Shown: positions 25,115-34,890 of the stretch, in pieces
How positions within the stretch are numbered: the stretch's first letter is position 1
How the letters are laid out: every line of letters begins with the position of its first letter
Assembly (NCBI RefSeq): GCF_011440305.1
Contig: NZ_JAAOIW010000001.1
Coordinates: 558,001 to 622,000 of the forward strand
Reading direction: 5' to 3'
DNA length: 64,000 nt
From: Paenibacillus agricola
GTDB taxonomy: Bacteria > Bacillota > Bacilli > Paenibacillales > NBRC-103111
The notes under the pieces: model-generated
Told to the model about the DNA's origin: nothing
What the model saw: only the letters and a program-made list of their open reading frames with translations
The model's database searches: none
Translations under genes and position numbers: made by a program

Positions 25115-26302
25115 CTAGTGGACAGCGTGGCCGGTAAATACCATTCGGACGAGAAATTGGACAATAAAGAGCCATTTCTCCACATGAGTTGCGTTCGCAC
25201 TTAAAGTACCTTGAAAAATACCTTGAGATGAAAAGACGTTTCGCTCGTTCAGCTTAAGCCGTGGGCTATCCTTTGCCAATAAAGGTACTTGCCCTATCGA
25301 CTTGCCCTCCAGCATATAAGCTAAACGCCCAACTTCACCCAGTCGAAAGCTGGTAGATTGGTTATCATTGACTTCAACTTTGAACGTATATTGACCCTTT
25401 TCTGCTTCTTGTGTGGGGTAGCTGAAGTCTGCACCCGCGACCCACTCCGTCCCTTCCACCGCATCCCATTTATGGATTAAAGGCGTCAAGGGGTAGTTAT
25501 TGAAGCCATAATCAAGCAGCTTGGCATGATCCGCCCAATCATTGGCATCATTTAAGGTGACTACGGCCAATTGCTGGCCGCCGCGGGTAGCCGAGGATAC
25601 CAAGCAGCGTTTAGATAGCTTGGTATAGCCTGTTTTTACACCATCCGCACCCTCATAAAGGTTTAGCATTTTATTTTTATTCAGCCAAGTGTAATCCCAC
25701 GGATCGTTGGGATTAGGAGCTTTTTTTAGCTTAGTTTTTACAATTTCTTGAAATTGCGGATGATGCAACGCATAGGCTGCCAGCTTGGCCATGTCATTGG
25801 CTGTTGAAAGATGCCCTTCCTCATCCAGCCCTGACGGATTTTTAAACAACGAATGGTCCATGCCGATCATCCGTGCCTTTTCATTCATTAAGTAAGCGAA
25901 GCCTTCCACAGTCCCCCCCACATGCTCAGCAATCGCAGTTGCCGCATCATTACCGGAGCGAAGCATCATCCCATATAACAGATGGTGTAGGCTCATCTCT
26001 TCGTCTAGCTTCAAATAAATGGAAGAGCCTTCTTTGGCAAATGCATTTTTGCTGACCTTGGCTGAATCTGACAACCTGCCATGTTCAATGGCGACTATCG
26101 CCGTCATGATCTTCGTCAAGCTAGCAATTCTAAGCGGCTTGTCTCCTTGCTTGCTGTACAAAATCCGTCCTGAGCGCACATCAATTAAGGCAACTGCTTC
26201 TGCACTTGTCGATAAAGCGGGAGCTGCATGTAGGGGTACCAATGGTGTCCATATTATCGACAGCAGCGCCAAAATTAACAAGAAGTTTACTTTTCTATTC
26301 AT
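25115..26302 (-). CDS. dacB: D-alanyl-D-alanine carboxypeptidase DacB (PBP5*)
   Basis: This penicillin-binding protein (395 residues) trims D-Ala from spore-cortex peptidoglycan peptides. It has an N-terminal signal peptide (KVNFLLILALLSIIW). The S11 peptidase motifs are S-x-x-K in ASLTKIM, S-x-N in RSGNDA, and KTG in VKTGYT, followed by a C-terminal beta domain. GGAGG lies 6 nt before the ATG at 26302. Position before spmA and spmB supports DacB rather than a vegetative paralogue. Confidence 0.92.
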   Translation of the reverse strand: MNRKVNFLLILALLSIIWTPLVPLHAAPALSTSAEAVALIDVRSGRILYSKQGDKPLRIASLTKIMTAIVAIEHGRLSDSAKVSKNAFAKEGSSIYLKLDEEMSLHHLLYGMMLRSGNDAATAIAEHVGGTVEGFAYLMNEKARMIGMDHSLFKNPSGLDEEGHLSTANDMAKLAAYALHHPQFQEIVKTKLKKAPNPNDPWDYTWLNKNKMLNLYEGADGVKTGYTKLSKRCLVSSATRGGQQLAVVTLNDANDWADHAKLLDYGFNNYPLTPLIHKWDAVEGTEWVAGADFSYPTQEAEKGQYTFKVEVNDNQSTSFRLGEVGRLAYMLEGKSIGQVPLLAKDSPRLKLNERNVFSSQGIFQGTLSANATHVEKWLFIVQFLVRMVFTGHAVH

Positions 26303-26421
26303 CGGGAGCCTCCTGCACACATAGGTTAAATAAGTGTTCTGCCAACATCTTGTACATATATATGCCTAACCTGTCCCCTTTTATGTATGCTTCGTTATCG
26401 GATATCGCTGTTTTTGCACGC

Positions 26422-26454
26422 AAAAAAACCCAAAGAACTTTTATGTTCTTTAGG
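26422..26454 (-). terminator. Rho-independent terminator after the HD-GYP gene
   Basis: On the minus strand CCCTAAAGAAC pairs with GTTCTTTGGG (one bulge), followed by seven T. It starts about 25 nt past the HD-GYP stop. Confidence 0.8.
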
Positions 26455-26478
26455 GCAGGTTCAAATCTATAAGGGCGG

Positions 26479-27567
26479 CTAGCCTGTATGGACCTCACTA
26501 ATGAAAACAGTCAGCTTTTTTGACAAATCCATTTCATAGGGCTGCGTTACTTTACTACCATCAGAGCCTATAAAAATCCGGATAGTCGGGCGCTGGGGAA
26601 TGATGGGATTTATAAGCACTACAACCCCTTTTTCCCCTGAGCTTAGCGTTACCCCTAAGCCAATTGGATAAATCGCAACATTATCACGAAATAAAGCTAC
26701 TTTATTACAATCGTATTTGGTTTCAACGCCACTAAATAAAACTTCCATCGCCTGGTGGGGTAACATCGCCAACCGATAAGGACGGTGGGTGGTCATCGCA
26801 TCATAGCTATCTATAATAGAAATAAGTTTGGCAAAATTATGAATTTCCTTGCCTTTGATTCCTCGCGGGTACCCGCTTCCATCCTCACGTTCGTGATGCT
26901 GGAAAGCACAGTGGGCTGCAAGTAACGGCATATTAGGCTCGTCCTTAAGAATCTTGTATCCAAACTCAGCATGCTTTTGAACCTCGGCATATTCCACATT
27001 GGATAATGGACCTGGTTTCTTCAATATATCCTGGTTGATTTTCGTTTTGCCGATATCGTGCAGCAACGCTCCCATACTGAGTACGGCGATTTCTTCACGG
27101 CTATAGCCGCTGACCATGCCTAGCATCGTTGCATAAATACAGACGTTAAGTGAATGATTAAATACATAATTATTCAATACATTCATATTCAACAACATAA
27201 TATGGGCGCCTTCTTTGGAATCCAAATCCTCCATGATCATTTTGATCAAATTGGTAAAGGCTCGTCCCATAAAATGATTTTTAGAAAATTTGCTTTTGCT
27301 GGTTTCTTCCATAATTTTTTTATATTGCGTTTTAATTTCACTTAGTGCTCTTACTCTAGTTTCCTGGCTGATCGGATCTTCAACTACCAAGTCCGCGGTT
27401 TCCTTGTCCTGTATATAGACAAAGTCAACGCCCAACCGCTCCAATCGGATGATCAGCGCCTGGGTCAACTCGACATTTTCATGAAGGAGTGCAATGCCAT
27501 CCTCATTATAAATACATTTTGCAAGCTTCATTCCCGGAGAACAGGAGCGTGTCGGCATAAATCGCAC
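26479..27567 (-). CDS. HD-GYP domain protein, probable cyclic-di-GMP phosphodiesterase
   Basis: The product (362 residues from a GTG with AGAGG 7 nt upstream) has an N-terminal DUF3391-like region and an HD-GYP domain. The metal and catalytic residues are visible: LLHDIGKTKI (HD), KKPGPLSN, EVQKHAEFGYKIL, QHHEREDGSGYPRGIKGKEI (HHExxDGSGYP) and DSYDAMTT. HD-GYP enzymes hydrolyse cyclic di-GMP to GMP. No receiver or sensor domain is visible. With the PilZ protein at 7129-7782 it suggests active cyclic di-GMP signalling. Confidence 0.92.
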   Translation of the reverse strand: MRFMPTRSCSPGMKLAKCIYNEDGIALLHENVELTQALIIRLERLGVDFVYIQDKETADLVVEDPISQETRVRALSEIKTQYKKIMEETSKSKFSKNHFMGRAFTNLIKMIMEDLDSKEGAHIMLLNMNVLNNYVFNHSLNVCIYATMLGMVSGYSREEIAVLSMGALLHDIGKTKINQDILKKPGPLSNVEYAEVQKHAEFGYKILKDEPNMPLLAAHCAFQHHEREDGSGYPRGIKGKEIHNFAKLISIIDSYDAMTTHRPYRLAMLPHQAMEVLFSGVETKYDCNKVALFRDNVAIYPIGLGVTLSSGEKGVVVLINPIIPQRPTIRIFIGSDGSKVTQPYEMDLSKKLTVFISEVHTG

Positions 27568-27841
27568 AAGAAAACCTCTTTCATCCATTTCATATAATAT
27601 CAGCTAAAACCAATATAAAAGAAACGTGCGAAAAGAGCAATCTATTTTCCCAATTCTTCCTAATCTTTTACTCACAAAAATATGTAAAGCTGCCCATGGA
27701 TATGAGCAGCTGCAAGCTAACCTTTTTCTCTATATAAGTCATTTAGTTCACCTTCGTATTATGAAGCAAACTTAACGTGGTGCCCACTATTTGTTTCTGG
27801 TAGAACGTATACATTTATCCATTTGTGCCAATTCAACCAAA
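27568..27841. other. Intergenic region with no recognised feature
   Basis: This AT-rich stretch separates the HD-GYP gene from ytfJ. A GCAGC / GCTGC pair near 27691-27715 could form a weak hairpin at the end of the ytfJ transcript, but no uninterrupted T-run follows. I see no supported small gene. Confidence 0.5.
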
Positions 27842-28357
27842 TTACACAATGAAATTCTGGTTTTCGATATTGGTTGTTCCATTCGTATCGCCATTTAGTG
27901 ATTGCCCAGACAAGTTGCCTGACGAATTGCCCTTCATCATGCTTTGAATGCGGTCAACTACACTTGGTGCCGCATCAATAAGCCTTTCCAATAAATGCGT
28001 TTGATTGTCCAAAGGCACAATTTTGACGCCTTGCTTTCCTACTACCAGAAAGGCAATCGGTGTAATCGACACGCCTCCTCCACTACCACCGCCAAAAGGA
28101 AGCGAAACCTGGGCATTGGCTCCCTCATGCTTTTGAATGCTTGGGGAATGGGAGGAGGAACCGGAAGTGGAAGTGGAATCATCGGCTCCAAATTCGCTTC
28201 CTCCCGCGGCAAATCCAAAGCCCACTTTAGAAATGGGCATAATTACGGTGCCGTCCGGCGTCTCAACAGGATCGCCCACAATCGTATTCACATCAACCAT
28301 CTCTTTAATATTTTCCATTGCCGTTTTCATAAGACCTTGTATGGGATGCTCTGACAT
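27842..28357 (-). CDS. ytfJ: Sporulation protein YtfJ (GerW family)
   Basis: This 171-residue protein matches the GerW/YtfJ family. It opens MSEHPIQGLMKTAMENIKEM, has VGDPVETPDGTVIMPISKVGFGFAAGG and FGGGSGGGVSITPIAFLVV, and ends in a Gly/Asn/Ser-rich tail. In B. subtilis YtfJ is a forespore protein needed for germination in response to some nutrients. AGGAGG lies 8 nt before the ATG. It precedes ytfI, again as in other Bacillales. Confidence 0.93.
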   Translation of the reverse strand: MSEHPIQGLMKTAMENIKEMVDVNTIVGDPVETPDGTVIMPISKVGFGFAAGGSEFGADDSTSTSGSSSHSPSIQKHEGANAQVSLPFGGGSGGGVSITPIAFLVVGKQGVKIVPLDNQTHLLERLIDAAPSVVDRIQSMMKGNSSGNLSGQSLNGDTNGTTNIENQNFIV

Positions 28358-28476
28358 TCGTATTATCCTCCTTTGTTTATACCTAAATTTTGAATCATAA
28401 GGAATTACAACACATGGTTAGTTTATCCGAAAGAACGGAATCGTATGTACAAGGTAAGAAATCTGTATATGAAAGC

Positions 28477-29148
28477 TTAGGATTTAAATAGTACACGCCT
28501 CCAGGTCCTTAAGCCTCCCTTGACTTTCACGATCCGATAGAGCAACTGGCAGCCAGCAATCGCTATATGAACCATACGGATCTGCAATACGACCAACACA
28601 TCAGTTGAAAACTTGCTTTCATTATAACGCGGCAGGACCTGGATCTCTGGTCGAACATCCAACTTGATGAAGCGCGTAAGAAAACCAAGCATGGTGGATT
28701 TAAGCCCCCAAATCATGCCAGTAGCCAATGCGGTTTCGGGTGCATCTCCTATACCGACCTGCGTCCTCCAACGAAATTGTGTACACCTTACATGGCTTAT
28801 CGTATCAACCAGCCATTCATGTAAACGAAAGCAGCCTTTAAATAAAGATAATGCGTTATCAAAGCTTTCTTTGATCGTCTTCGTTGTAATCTGCTCTTCT
28901 TTGGCGCTTATTAATTGCTTTTCATTGGCATCGATATATTCAGACTCTAGTTTTACACCATCTATCAAATTGTTGAATTGAATACTTGGAATCGCAATTC
29001 GCTTACGCAGCAATCCGAATAAGAACCTGGCATCGAAGCTAATCTCGTCATCCTTGTCTTCCCTTATGAGCGTAAGCCTGATTTTGATAGAGCTAGAGAG
29101 AACAATCACTATTATGACCACAACAGTTCCCGTTATCCAAATCCACAT
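28477..29148 (-). CDS. DUF2953 membrane protein (YtfI-like)
   Basis: This 223-residue protein has one N-terminal membrane segment (about residues 2-22). The body ends with the DUF2953 pattern: TQFRWRTQVGIGDAPETALATGMIWGLKSTMLGFL, then LDVRPEIQVLPRYN. It directly precedes ytfJ on the same strand, a pairing typical of spore formers, so a sporulation role is likely though unproven. GGAAGGAG lies about 12 nt upstream of the start. Confidence 0.82.
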   Translation of the reverse strand: MWIWITGTVVVIIVIVLSSSIKIRLTLIREDKDDEISFDARFLFGLLRKRIAIPSIQFNNLIDGVKLESEYIDANEKQLISAKEEQITTKTIKESFDNALSLFKGCFRLHEWLVDTISHVRCTQFRWRTQVGIGDAPETALATGMIWGLKSTMLGFLTRFIKLDVRPEIQVLPRYNESKFSTDVLVVLQIRMVHIAIAGCQLLYRIVKVKGGLRTWRRVLFKS

Positions 29149-29286
29149 CGTCGCTGTCTACTCCTTCCCCAGAAACAACAAATAACCCCTCATCCAAGAA
29201 GCAATGCTTCTTATCATTCAGGAGTTAGTATGGCCCTATGTTGGTAAAATATGCACAGTGAGGATAAACCGCCTTCTATGTCTCAT

Positions 29287-29904
29287 TCATTCACTTTCTG
29301 TAACATCTTCAAAGGATACCTGCTCTTGGCTTTCACGGTCAAGCTTACTGAACAACATCCTTGTTTCCTCTTCTAAATTATCATCATTCTGGAACAAGGA
29401 GGATTCCGGAAGCTCTGCTATCGTGCCAAGGGCGAAGTAATCAAGAAAAGGCTTAGTCGTTCCATATAAAATGGGTCTTCCAGGTGCATCGGCACGATCT
29501 ACTTCTTTTATTAAATCTTTGGCCACCAATGTATGTAAGGCACGCTCAGCTTTGACGCCGCGTATTTCCTCGATTTCCACCCGGGTTATGGGCTGCTTAT
29601 AAGCAACAATGGCTAATGTTTCCAACGCCGCTTGTGATAAAGAGGAGCGTGATGGCGAGTAGGCAAGCCGCTCAAAATAAGGAGCATGCGCGGGGAGCGT
29701 AGTCAATTGGTAGGTTCCGGCAAGCTCGACGATTTGCAGACCCCGCTTACTTTTACGAAAGTCCACCTTCAGCTCCGTAACCAGATCCCGTATGAAATCA
29801 TTCTCCTGTTCCATAACTTCAGCAAGCTGTTTGATATCCAAACCCTCATCGCCAGCTACAAACAGCAAGCCCTCAATAACTGATTTCATCTGTTGAGAAT
29901 CCAT
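29287..29904 (-). CDS. scpB: Segregation and condensation protein B
   Basis: This 205-residue protein is the kleisin-associated winged-helix subunit of the Smc-ScpA-ScpB chromosome-condensing complex. Typical blocks are IEGLLFVAGDEGLDIKQLAEVM, LSQAALETLAIVAYKQPITRVEIEEIRGV and LGRPILYGTTKPFLDYF-like AGRPILYGTT. It overlaps the end of scpA by 32 nt and starts at ATG 29904 with GGGGAAGGA upstream, so the two are translationally coupled. Confidence 0.95.
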   Translation of the reverse strand: MDSQQMKSVIEGLLFVAGDEGLDIKQLAEVMEQENDFIRDLVTELKVDFRKSKRGLQIVELAGTYQLTTLPAHAPYFERLAYSPSRSSLSQAALETLAIVAYKQPITRVEIEEIRGVKAERALHTLVAKDLIKEVDRADAPGRPILYGTTKPFLDYFALGTIAELPESSLFQNDDNLEEETRMLFSKLDRESQEQVSFEDVTESE

Positions 29905-30661
29905 ATGCGTTTCCTTCCCCTCTTGCCTGGATCACAATATCTTCAAAAAAACGATGCTGGTAGCACACAACCACTTTCATTTTCATAAGCTCCAGCAGTG
30001 CCAAAAAGGTAGTAACGATACTTTCACGGGAAACATCACCGTCTGTTAATTTCGAAAAAAGCACCTCACCATCGGACTCTTCCAGCCAACGCACAACATC
30101 CTTCATCCGATCCTTCACCGAGATTTCATCCTTGCGGATTTTGGTTACCATATTCCTGCTGGACATCCGCTGCATCGCACGTTGAAATGCTTGTACGAGA
30201 TCAACAACGGCTAGCCCTTTGACTGGATTGACCACGACTTGTTGGACGTAAGCCGATAGATCCTCAGGCTCTCGGGTATAAATGAGCTTCCGCTCATGTT
30301 CTTTATCACGTAAATGATCAGCGATTGCTTTATATTTACGGTATTCGACCAGCTTCTCGACCAATTCAGCGCGAGGGTCATAGTCCTCATCCATCCTATA
30401 ATCGTCGTCATAATAATCGATAATGGGAGCTTTGGGCAGCAGCATTTTGCTTTTGATAGCCAGCAGTGTAGCAGCCATTAATAAAAACTCGCTGGTCAAC
30501 TCCAGCTCCATTTCCTGCAACGCATCCAGATAGCTCATATATTGATCCGTAATTTCTTTAATCGGAATATTATAAATATCGACTTCCGATTTATCAATCA
30601 AATGCAGCAACAGATCAAGGGGGCCCTCAAACATGTCGAGCTTATAGGTAACCTTCTCCAA
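29873..30661 (-). CDS. scpA: Segregation and condensation protein A
   Basis: This 262-residue kleisin bridges the Smc heads. It begins YKLDMFEGPLDLLLHLIDK, has the characteristic LLMAATLLAIKSKMLLP, and ends with the winged-helix VTTFLALLELMKMKVV. An acidic stretch (YYDDDYRMDEDYDPR) follows the N-terminal domain. The start is TTG with GGGGG about 8 nt upstream. scpB follows with overlap. Confidence 0.95.
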   Translation of the reverse strand: MEKVTYKLDMFEGPLDLLLHLIDKSEVDIYNIPIKEITDQYMSYLDALQEMELELTSEFLLMAATLLAIKSKMLLPKAPIIDYYDDDYRMDEDYDPRAELVEKLVEYRKYKAIADHLRDKEHERKLIYTREPEDLSAYVQQVVVNPVKGLAVVDLVQAFQRAMQRMSSRNMVTKIRKDEISVKDRMKDVVRWLEESDGEVLFSKLTDGDVSRESIVTTFLALLELMKMKVVVCYQHRFFEDIVIQARGEGNAYGFSTDEISY

Positions 30662-30710
30662 CAGTTGTTCCCCCTAAATCGTTATGCAATAGCTTCCTAT
30701 GAATTGTATA

Positions 30711-31178
30711 TTAGGAGAACTGTTTGGTCAAATTGGCCATTTCAATTGCACTTACCGCAGCTTCCCAGCCTTTGTTGCCGGCCTTCGTGCCCGCACGTTC
30801 AATCGCCTGTTCAATGGAGTCTGTAGTCAGCACGCCAAAAATCGTCGGTACGCCTGTTTTCAGGTTGATCGCAGCCACACCTTTAGCAGCTTCGCTGCAT
30901 ACATAGTCAAAATGTGGCGTGGAGCCTCTAATAACAGCACCTAATGTTATAACCGCGTCATACTTGCCGCTTGCCGCCATTTTTTGGGCAATTAGGGCGA
31001 TTTCGAAGGCGCCGGGTACCCACGCTACTTCAACCTCATCCTCAGTAGCTCCGTGGCGTTTAAAAGCGTCTAACGCGCCGCTAAGCAGCTTACTCGTAAT
31101 AAACTCATTGAACCTCGCAACCACGATACCATATTTTAAGCCTTCAGAAATTAAATGTCCTTCGTATACTTTCGCCAT
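30711..31178 (-). CDS. ribH: 6,7-dimethyl-8-ribityllumazine synthase
   Basis: This 155-residue enzyme condenses 5-amino-6-ribitylaminouracil with dihydroxybutanone phosphate, the penultimate step of riboflavin synthesis, and usually forms a 60-subunit capsid. Motifs include [40 protein letters not shown] with the catalytic His, and [12 protein letters not shown]. It is the last gene of the rib operon. Confidence 0.96.
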   Translation of the reverse strand: MAKVYEGHLISEGLKYGIVVARFNEFITSKLLSGALDAFKRHGATEDEVEVAWVPGAFEIALIAQKMAASGKYDAVITLGAVIRGSTPHFDYVCSEAAKGVAAINLKTGVPTIFGVLTTDSIEQAIERAGTKAGNKGWEAAVSAIEMANLTKQFS

Positions 31179-31221
31179 GATTAGTTAACATCCTTCCAAG
31201 TGTAGGTTAAGTGGTAAATGA

Positions 31222-32436
31222 TTAGATTTGAAAATCAAGCAAATGGCCCATCTTTTCATGCTTCGTGTGCAAATAGCTGGAATTGGACTCGTTCTCTTGC
31301 ATTTGGATAGGCACACGTTCCGTGACTTCCAAACCGTAGCCTTCCAAGCCTTTGATCTTGCGTGGATTATTAGTCAGCAAACGAATTTGCTTAACACCCA
31401 GATCCTTTAAAATTTGTGCTCCAATACCATATTCACGAAGATCAGGGGCAAAGCCCAATTTAATATTCGCTTCCACGGTATCCAATCCCTCTTCTTGGAG
31501 AACATACGCTTTGAGTTTGTTGATTAATCCAATACCTCGGCCTTCTTGGCGCATGTATAACAACACACCTGAACCCGCTTCGTCAATTTGCTTTAAAGCC
31601 GCATTCAGTTGGGGTCCGCAATCGCAACGATGGGAATGAAAAACGTCTCCTGTCAAGCATTCTGAGTGCACGCGTACCAAAGTAGGTACAGAGCCGTCAA
31701 TTTTGCCTTTGACAAGTGCAACATGCTCCTTCTGATCGACCACATTCGTGTAAGCAACAGCCTTGAAAACACCGTAGTCAGTTGGAAGCTTGACCTCCAC
31801 CTCGCGCCTGATCAGGTTATCCTTCAGATTGCGATATTGGATCATATCCTTGATGGTTATGATTTTGATATCATGCTTTTGGCTAATTTCCATCAAATCG
31901 GGAACACGCGCCATCTCTCCATCTTCTTTAATGATTTCGCAAATAACCGCTGCCGGGTAAGAACCGCACATCTTGGCCAAGTCCACCGCTGCTTCCGTAT
32001 GTCCAGTACGCTGCAACACACCTCCCGCTTTGGCAATTAGAGGGAAAATATGACCTGGCCTGCGGAAGCCATTTGCTTTGGTATTGGGATTGATAAGACC
32101 TTTAATCGTCATGGAGCGTTCGGATGCGGAGATGCCTGTTGTCGTGTCGGCATGGTCTACAGAAACCGTAAAAGCAGTTCCGTGGTAATCGGTGTTTTTC
32201 GATACCATCGGCGGCAGCTCCAGTTCCAGGGCCCGCTCTTCAGTGATTGGCACGCAGACCAGGCCGCGCCCTTCTTTGATCATGAAATTAATAATCTCCG
32301 GTGTAGCCTTATCCGCCAAAGCGATAAAGTCCCCTTCGTTCTCGCGGTCTTCATCATCCACTGCAATAATAACCTTACCAAGCATCAAATCATAAATTGC
32401 TTCTTCAATCGTATGGAATTTAATGGGTACAGTCAT
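31222..32436 (-). CDS. ribBA: Bifunctional 3,4-dihydroxy-2-butanone-4-phosphate synthase / GTP cyclohydrolase II
   Basis: This 404-residue protein joins RibB (about residues 1-205) and RibA (206-404), supplying both precursors of riboflavin. RibB shows [11 protein letters not shown] and GRPGHIFPL-like RRPGHIFPL. RibA shows [20 protein letters not shown] with the zinc cysteines, RQEGRGIGL and [13 protein letters not shown] chose the ATG at 32436 because GAGGTAGGTGAG precedes it. It lies between ribE and ribH. Confidence 0.96.
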   Translation of the reverse strand: MTVPIKFHTIEEAIYDLMLGKVIIAVDDEDRENEGDFIALADKATPEIINFMIKEGRGLVCVPITEERALELELPPMVSKNTDYHGTAFTVSVDHADTTTGISASERSMTIKGLINPNTKANGFRRPGHIFPLIAKAGGVLQRTGHTEAAVDLAKMCGSYPAAVICEIIKEDGEMARVPDLMEISQKHDIKIITIKDMIQYRNLKDNLIRREVEVKLPTDYGVFKAVAYTNVVDQKEHVALVKGKIDGSVPTLVRVHSECLTGDVFHSHRCDCGPQLNAALKQIDEAGSGVLLYMRQEGRGIGLINKLKAYVLQEEGLDTVEANIKLGFAPDLREYGIGAQILKDLGVKQIRLLTNNPRKIKGLEGYGLEVTERVPIQMQENESNSSYLHTKHEKMGHLLDFQI

Positions 32437-32478
32437 CACTCTCACCTACCTCTCTAGTTTACAAAAACCCAATCTCCA

Positions 32479-33150
32479 TTATAAAAATCCGTTCTCAGCC
32501 AAAAATGCTTCAGTTAGTTTGCCTTGCTTGTGCCCGGATCCATGCCCATCATGACTAGTACGGTTGCTAAGCAGCTTTTCCATATACTTGCCTAACACAT
32601 CGGCCTCTAAATTCACTTCATCACCCGGCTTTTTATTCTGAAGCACAGTTTGGGCAAGGGTATGTGGAATAATGGATACGGTGAAGCGCTGGTCTGTTAC
32701 ATGAACAAGTGTAAGGCTTATCCCATCAATGGTGATTGATCCATGAGGAATCATGTATCTGAGGATAGACGCCTCGACTGGCTCGACTACGTAAACTACG
32801 GCATTTTGCATGGTTGTCCTTGAGGTTATCGTGCCCACGGAATCCACATGCCCTTGTACAATATGTCCGCCAAAACGCCCGCCTGCTGCCATCGCCCGTT
32901 CCAGGTTCACCGGTTCGCCGGTATGCAGCTTGCGCAGCGTCGTTCTGCGAAACGTTTCTGGCATGACATCAACCGTGATCGAGGTGCCGTCAAATTTGAC
33001 GACGGTCAGGCAGACCCCATTCACCGAAATGCTATCGCCCAGATGGACATCCTCCAGAATTCGTTTGACCGTTATGCTGAGGATCATTGCCTGTCCCTGC
33101 ATGGTTATCGCCCGCATGCTGCCGATTTCTTCTATAATGCCTGTAAACAT
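32479..33150 (-). CDS. ribE: Riboflavin synthase, alpha subunit
   Basis: This 223-residue protein has the two tandem lumazine-binding barrels of the enzyme that dismutates two lumazine molecules to riboflavin. The repeats are SISVNGVCLTV (first barrel) and SITIDGISLTL (second). MFTGIIEEIG is the universal N-terminus, and GGHIVQGHVD and IIPHTL are further signatures. GAGGTG precedes the ATG. Some databases name this gene ribC. Confidence 0.95.
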   Translation of the reverse strand: MFTGIIEEIGSMRAITMQGQAMILSITVKRILEDVHLGDSISVNGVCLTVVKFDGTSITVDVMPETFRRTTLRKLHTGEPVNLERAMAAGGRFGGHIVQGHVDSVGTITSRTTMQNAVVYVVEPVEASILRYMIPHGSITIDGISLTLVHVTDQRFTVSIIPHTLAQTVLQNKKPGDEVNLEADVLGKYMEKLLSNRTSHDGHGSGHKQGKLTEAFLAENGFL

Positions 33151-33157
33151 CGTTTAA

Positions 33158-34276
33158 TCACCTCGCCTCGCTGCTATAACGTGGATACCCCGTAATGCAA
33201 ATATCCTCGCCAAACTGTTCTACCGTTGTACGCTCCAGATGGATGGCATCCTTCATGTACGCGAATCCGTTAAACTGCATATTGTCAGGAGCAAGCTTGC
33301 CGCCACCAATAATCTTGGGTGCAAAAAACAATTGAGTTTTATGCACTAGCCGCTGCTCCAGCATGGCACCGTTCAAGGCTCCACCGCCCTCGAGTAAAAT
33401 GGAGGCGATATCCCGTCCACCTAATAGCTCCATCGCCTTGAGCAAATCGACCCGCTCGTCTTCACCGCATACCAGAACAGTAACACCGGCAGCTTCAAGC
33501 TGTTGCTTTTTTAATTCAGGTGCATGGCTCGTTGTTAGCACGATGGTCTCCGCGGTACGATCCGACACCACCTTAGCTTCCAGCGGAAGCCGCAACCGGG
33601 AATCGACAATAATCCGAATCGGATGAAGCGCGGGTACATCCAGCCGTGTAGTCAGCTGCGGATCATCGGCAAGCACCGTGCCGATGCCAACCATAATCGC
33701 TTGATGGCGATGGCGCAGCGTATGGACATAGGCGCGGGATTCAGCGCCCGTAATCCATTTGCTATCGCCCGTCCTTGAAGCGATTTTACCATCCAGTGTG
33801 CTGGCTGTTTTCATCGTTACAAAAGGCAGCCTCGACATAATGAAGTGGTTAAACATCTCATTGAGTTGCAGGCACTCCTCTGCCAATACGCCTGTTTCGA
33901 CCTCCACGCCATGCTGCTTTAGGCGTTCGACCCCTTGACCTGCGACCAGCGGGTTCGGATCTGTACTCCCTACAACTACCCGCTTTACCTTCTCATGGAT
34001 AAGCCTATCCGAGCATGGCGGCGTGATTCCAAAGTGGCTGCAAGGCTCCAAGGTCACATAAGCCGTGCTTCCCTCGGCTTCGCTTCCCGCCATCTGCAAG
34101 GCGTGAATTTCGGCATGTGCCGTTCCACGCTTGAGGTGAGCACCCATGCCGATGATTCTGCCGTCCTTGACTAATACGCAGCCCACTACCGGATTGATCC
34201 CCGTTTGCCCCGAAGCACCAGCTGCAAGCTGAATAGCGAGACGCATATAATATTCGTCATTCAACAGCTCCATCAT
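33158..34276 (-). CDS. ribD: Bifunctional diaminohydroxyphosphoribosylaminopyrimidine deaminase / uracil reductase
   Basis: This protein carries out the second and third steps of riboflavin synthesis. The N-terminal deaminase has zinc ligands in HAEIHAL (His-Ala-Glu) and EPCSHFGITPPCSD. The C-terminal reductase begins KTASTLDGKIA and has ILLEGGGALNGA. The start is uncertain: two consecutive ATGs (34276, 34273) follow GGGTGGGATG, and a TTG four codons on also fits. A farther ATG at 34309 has no ribosome-binding site. It is the first gene after the FMN riboswitch. Confidence 0.94.
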   Translation of the reverse strand: MMELLNDEYYMRLAIQLAAGASGQTGINPVVGCVLVKDGRIIGMGAHLKRGTAHAEIHALQMAGSEAEGSTAYVTLEPCSHFGITPPCSDRLIHEKVKRVVVGSTDPNPLVAGQGVERLKQHGVEVETGVLAEECLQLNEMFNHFIMSRLPFVTMKTASTLDGKIASRTGDSKWITGAESRAYVHTLRHRHQAIMVGIGTVLADDPQLTTRLDVPALHPIRIIVDSRLRLPLEAKVVSDRTAETIVLTTSHAPELKKQQLEAAGVTVLVCGEDERVDLLKAMELLGGRDIASILLEGGGALNGAMLEQRLVHKTQLFFAPKIIGGGKLAPDNMQFNGFAYMKDAIHLERTTVEQFGEDICITGYPRYSSEAR

Positions 34277-34324
34277 CCCTACATCCCACCCATGTGCAAG
34301 TTCAAACATCTAACGCTCAACAGA

Positions 34325-34354
34325 AAAAGCCCTTTCCTATTAAGAAAAGGGCTT
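34325..34354 (-). terminator. Expression-platform terminator of the FMN riboswitch
   Basis: On the minus strand AAGCCCTTTTC pairs with GGAAAGGGCTT and five T follow. It lies between the riboswitch and ribD, so it most likely stops transcription when FMN is bound. It is too close to the ribD start to serve another gene. Confidence 0.85.
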
Positions 34355-34511
34355 GTGTGATAGAATTTCGAAAAAAACGCAGGGTTAAGCCAGCTTCGAC
34401 AAAATCAGGAAGTTAGGGCAACACAAATTGAATAGGCCAAATGCCCATTTTTAATTAAACTGCTGCATGCCCATTGAAACCAATGATGTCGAATTAAAGC
34501 CGTCCACGTTT

Positions 34512-34672
34512 TCCCTTCTCCCATCCAGACTATACTGTCGGTCTCGGATTTTCACCAAGTCCACCGGTGGCTGCAATAGCGAATCTACAAGCCAACGGGT
34601 CACGGACTGAACAAAACACCTAAGCATTTTGTATCACCGCCGGTGGGGAATTCCACCCCGCCCCGAAGGAAA
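34512..34672 (-). ncRNA. FMN riboswitch (RFN element) upstream of ribD
   Basis: Read on the minus strand the RFN conserved blocks occur in order: TTCGGGGCGGGGTGGAATTC (34647-34666), CCCACCGGCGGT, the central CCCGTTGGC region, CCACCGGTGGACTTGGTGAA, and finally CCGAGACCGACAGTATAGTC then TGGATGGGAGAAGG (34514 end). This aptamer binds FMN and represses the riboflavin operon. A terminator at 34325-34354 provides the off state. The gap between 34356 and 34511 holds nothing else that I recognise. Confidence 0.96.
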
Positions 34673-34730
34673 ACATTTATACTTGGAAATCCCGATAAGA
34701 TTAAAATGGATATTCCCCAATTGATAAAAA

Positions 34731-34759
34731 ATATTACCATTGATAGACGCAAAAAGCAA
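34731..34759 (-). promoter_or_regulatory. Sigma-A-type promoter of the rib operon
   Basis: On the minus strand TTGCTT (34754-34759) and TAATAT (34731-34736) are separated by exactly 17 nt. The expected transcript starts near 34724, about 50 nt before the FMN aptamer. Confidence 0.65.
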
Positions 34760-34813
34760 GTGTTTCTTCTAACTTTTATTTAGTGGGTATATTTTAATAG
34801 CGCCTGTTCAAAT

Positions 34814-34856
34814 AAAAAAAGGCCGAACTCCTCAGAAAAAAAGGAATTCGACGCCT
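34814..34856 (-). terminator. Rho-independent terminator after ppiB
   Basis: On the minus strand the arms AAGGC...CGAATTCCT and AGGAGTTCG...GCCTT pair with small bulges, followed by seven T. It separates ppiB from the rib operon promoter. Confidence 0.75.
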
Positions 34857-34890
34857 TATAATAGCTTATAAAAGCATAAATTGCTTGAAA